Shown: in pieces, positions 4,475 through 5,408 of the stretch
Position numbering within the stretch: the stretch's first letter is position 1
Layout: each line of letters starts with the position of its first letter
From: Candidatus Iainarchaeum sp.
GTDB taxonomy: Archaea > Iainarchaeota > Iainarchaeia > JAADDC01
Direction of reading: 5' to 3'
Assembly: GCA_013154145.1 (NCBI GenBank)
Contig: JAADDC010000025.1
Span: 1-5,408 of the forward strand
DNA length: 5,408 nt
Made by a program: the position numbers and the translations under genes
Notes under the pieces: generated by a model
Seen by the model: only the letters and a program-made list of their open reading frames with translations
Databases searched by the model: none
Told to the model about the DNA's origin: nothing

Positions 4475-4747
4475 TCACTCCCTCACGAGAACGATGTCGA
4501 TGGCGGACACCTTGGTGGGACCGTTCTCGCCCTGCACCTCCTCCGTGCCGATGGTGATCTCCTTCACCTTGGCGTCGGTGATGAACCTGTTCCTGACGAT
4601 CTCTGCCACGTCGACGGCCTTGGAGATGGCCCTTCCCCTGGCCTTGATGTGGACCTCCTTGGCACCCTGGTTGAACTGGGTGACCACCGCCAGCACGTAG
4701 TTCATGACGGGCTTCTTTCCGACGTAGATCTCGTTCTGGTCTGCCAT
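4475..4747 (-). CDS. albA: DNA/RNA-binding protein Alba
   Basis: Alba is an abundant small archaeal chromatin protein that binds DNA and RNA as a dimer. The sequence is nearly full consensus: IYVGKKPVMNYVL, then IKARGRAISKAVDVAEIVRN, then a beta hairpin ending IDIVLVRE. The paired lysines in GKKP correspond to K16 and K17 of Sulfolobus Alba, the DNA-contacting and acetylation-regulated positions. I chose the ATG at 4747 (90 residues, MADQNEIYVG) over the longer GTG at 4756 (93 residues, MSTMADQ). GAGGTGA stands 5 nt before the ATG and contains the GTG itself. The TATA box at 4781-4788 predicts a transcript start near 4757, which leaves no room to use that GTG. The family is usually 89-100 residues, so both lengths fit. 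The gene follows the coiled-coil gene, whose stop codon lies within its TATA box. Confidence 0.96.
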   Translation of the reverse strand: MADQNEIYVGKKPVMNYVLAVVTQFNQGAKEVHIKARGRAISKAVDVAEIVRNRFITDAKVKEITIGTEEVQGENGPTKVSAIDIVLVRE

Positions 4748-4752
4748 GGTAC

Positions 4753-4759
4753 TCACCTC
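4753..4759 (-). promoter_or_regulatory. Shine-Dalgarno site of Alba
   Basis: GAGGTGA on the minus strand is separated by 5 nt (GTACC) from the ATG at 4747. With the predicted transcript start near 4757-4760 the leader is only about 10-13 nt, nearly all ribosome site. This decides the start codon. Confidence 0.7.
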
Positions 4760-4780
4760 TGCTTAGTTCTTGGAGGGAAG

Positions 4781-4788
4781 TTTTAAAG
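4781..4788 (-). promoter_or_regulatory. TATA box of Alba
   Basis: CTTTAAAA on the minus strand includes the TAA stop codon (4783-4785) of the upstream coiled-coil gene. Its centre is about 27 nt before the predicted start of a short Alba leader. Confidence 0.7.
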
Positions 4789-5408
4789 AAGGTTGAGCTC
4801 CTTCCTTCGCCCTTCCCTGTACTTCTCTATCATCTCCCTGATCTTCTCCTCGGGGCTCTTCCTCAACTCCCCTGCGGCGATCCCCGGGGCGAGGAGCTCG
4901 CCCTCTATCAGCTCCGGGCTCCCCACGAGCTTGCCCTCCTCCACGGCGCCCCTTATCTTTTCTAACAATTTCTCTGCCCTTTCCCTTTTCCTCCTCTCTG
5001 CGGTTAACTCCCTTTCCAGCTCTCTCATCTCCTCCAGGAGCCGCTCCTTCTCTAATTTTAGTTTTTGGATGACCCCTTCTAGTTCCGTCACCAGCTCGCC
5101 ACCCGTGGACACCCGTCTTCTCTCCCGCTCCCTCAGCCTTCTTTCCAGCTCCCTCTTTTCCCTTAGGAGCTCTCCCACGCGCTTCCTCAGCAGTACCAGT
5201 TCCCTGTCATCCCTCTTCCGTTCCCTCCTCTTTACTTCCTCTTTCCTTTCCTCGAAGGCCTCCCTGACGGTCTTCGCCGTCTGGGCACCCCTGATCACCT
5301 TCTCTATGATCTCCTCTACGAACTCCTCCCGCTGGATCTTCTTGAGCACCTTCTCTATCTTGGGCCTGAAGTGGAGGTATGCCAGGTGCGCTGCCACCAG
5401 GGCGTCCC
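4783..5408 (-). CDS. Coiled-coil protein, probable DUF460 (RNase H-like) C-terminal part, 5' end outside window
   Basis: The frame is open through the right window edge, so the GTG at 5397 is an internal valine codon. The visible part begins DALVAAHLAYLHFRPKIEKV. This resembles the last motif of the archaeal DUF460 RNase H/RuvC-like domain, where a conserved Asp in DALAAA is the final acidic residue and an aromatic-rich helix follows. A long, extremely charged Arg/Glu/Lys heptad region follows (about residues 45-150 of the visible part, for example ELLREKRELERRLRER), a strong coiled coil. After it come a short, less charged segment (SPELIEGELLAPGIA) and a final helix, EEKIREMIEKYREGRRKE. The family is predicted to act as a nuclease on nucleic acid junctions, but its function is not established. 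The family call rests on one motif plus the coiled coil. The alternative is a generic coiled-coil protein. Confidence 0.7.
   Translation of the reverse strand, partial: DALVAAHLAYLHFRPKIEKVLKKIQREEFVEEIIEKVIRGAQTAKTVREAFEERKEEVKRRERKRDDRELVLLRKRVGELLREKRELERRLRERERRRVSTGGELVTELEGVIQKLKLEKERLLEEMRELERELTAERRKRERAEKLLEKIRGAVEEGKLVGSPELIEGELLAPGIAAGELRKSPEEKIREMIEKYREGRRKELNLL

Noticed and set aside
5395..5397. GTG at 5397 as the start of the coiled-coil gene
   Set aside because: The upstream codons (DAL) continue in frame to the window edge and match the expected DALVAAH motif, so this is an internal valine.

Overview
This window comes from a GC-rich and probably thermophilic archaeon. It carries a TATA-binding protein (TBP), the chromatin protein Alba, a HerA/FtsK-type ATPase, an archaeal KH-domain protein and an archaeal-type 5S rRNA. 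Several genes have TATA boxes about 27 nt upstream of the likely transcript start, with little or no leader. Alba resembles euryarchaeal versions more than Sulfolobus ones, but I cannot place the lineage.

Layout. Positions 1-516 (+) are the 3' end of an unrecognised gene. Everything else is on the minus strand and reads from right to left. First comes the C-terminal part of a long coiled-coil protein, probably of the DUF460 RNase H-like family (5408-4783, cut by the window edge). Then follow Alba (4747-4475), a KH-domain protein with an N-terminal Cys cluster (4434-3928), a winged-helix protein (3848-3441), a HerA-like ATPase (3309-2050) and TBP (2018 or 2009 to 1428). A solitary 5S rRNA gene (about 1395-1272) lies in what looks like empty space between TBP and the next ORF. 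A nucleotidyltransferase/HEPN pair (1252-899 and 927-523) follows and ends 6 nt from the convergent + strand gene.

How the parts fit. Most of the block is information processing: chromatin (Alba), transcription initiation (TBP), translation (5S), RNA binding (KH) and DNA translocation (HerA-like). Most genes seem to have their own promoter, with the TATA box in the short gap after, or on, the upstream stop codon. TBP and 5S share an identical 10-bp TATA element. The nucleotidyltransferase/HEPN pair stands apart. Its HEPN end is AT-rich (46 of 120 bases are G or C at 541-660, against 42 of 60 at 2461-2520). It has no visible promoter, starts about 20 nt after the 5S 3' end, and is a toxin-antitoxin-like accessory module that probably arrived later.

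The best leads are the 5S gene and its link to the accessory module, a perfect 41-bp repeat joining the two halves of TBP, and a set of TCATGA palindromes around the winged-helix gene's promoter. I see no CRISPR array, insertion sequence or tRNA.
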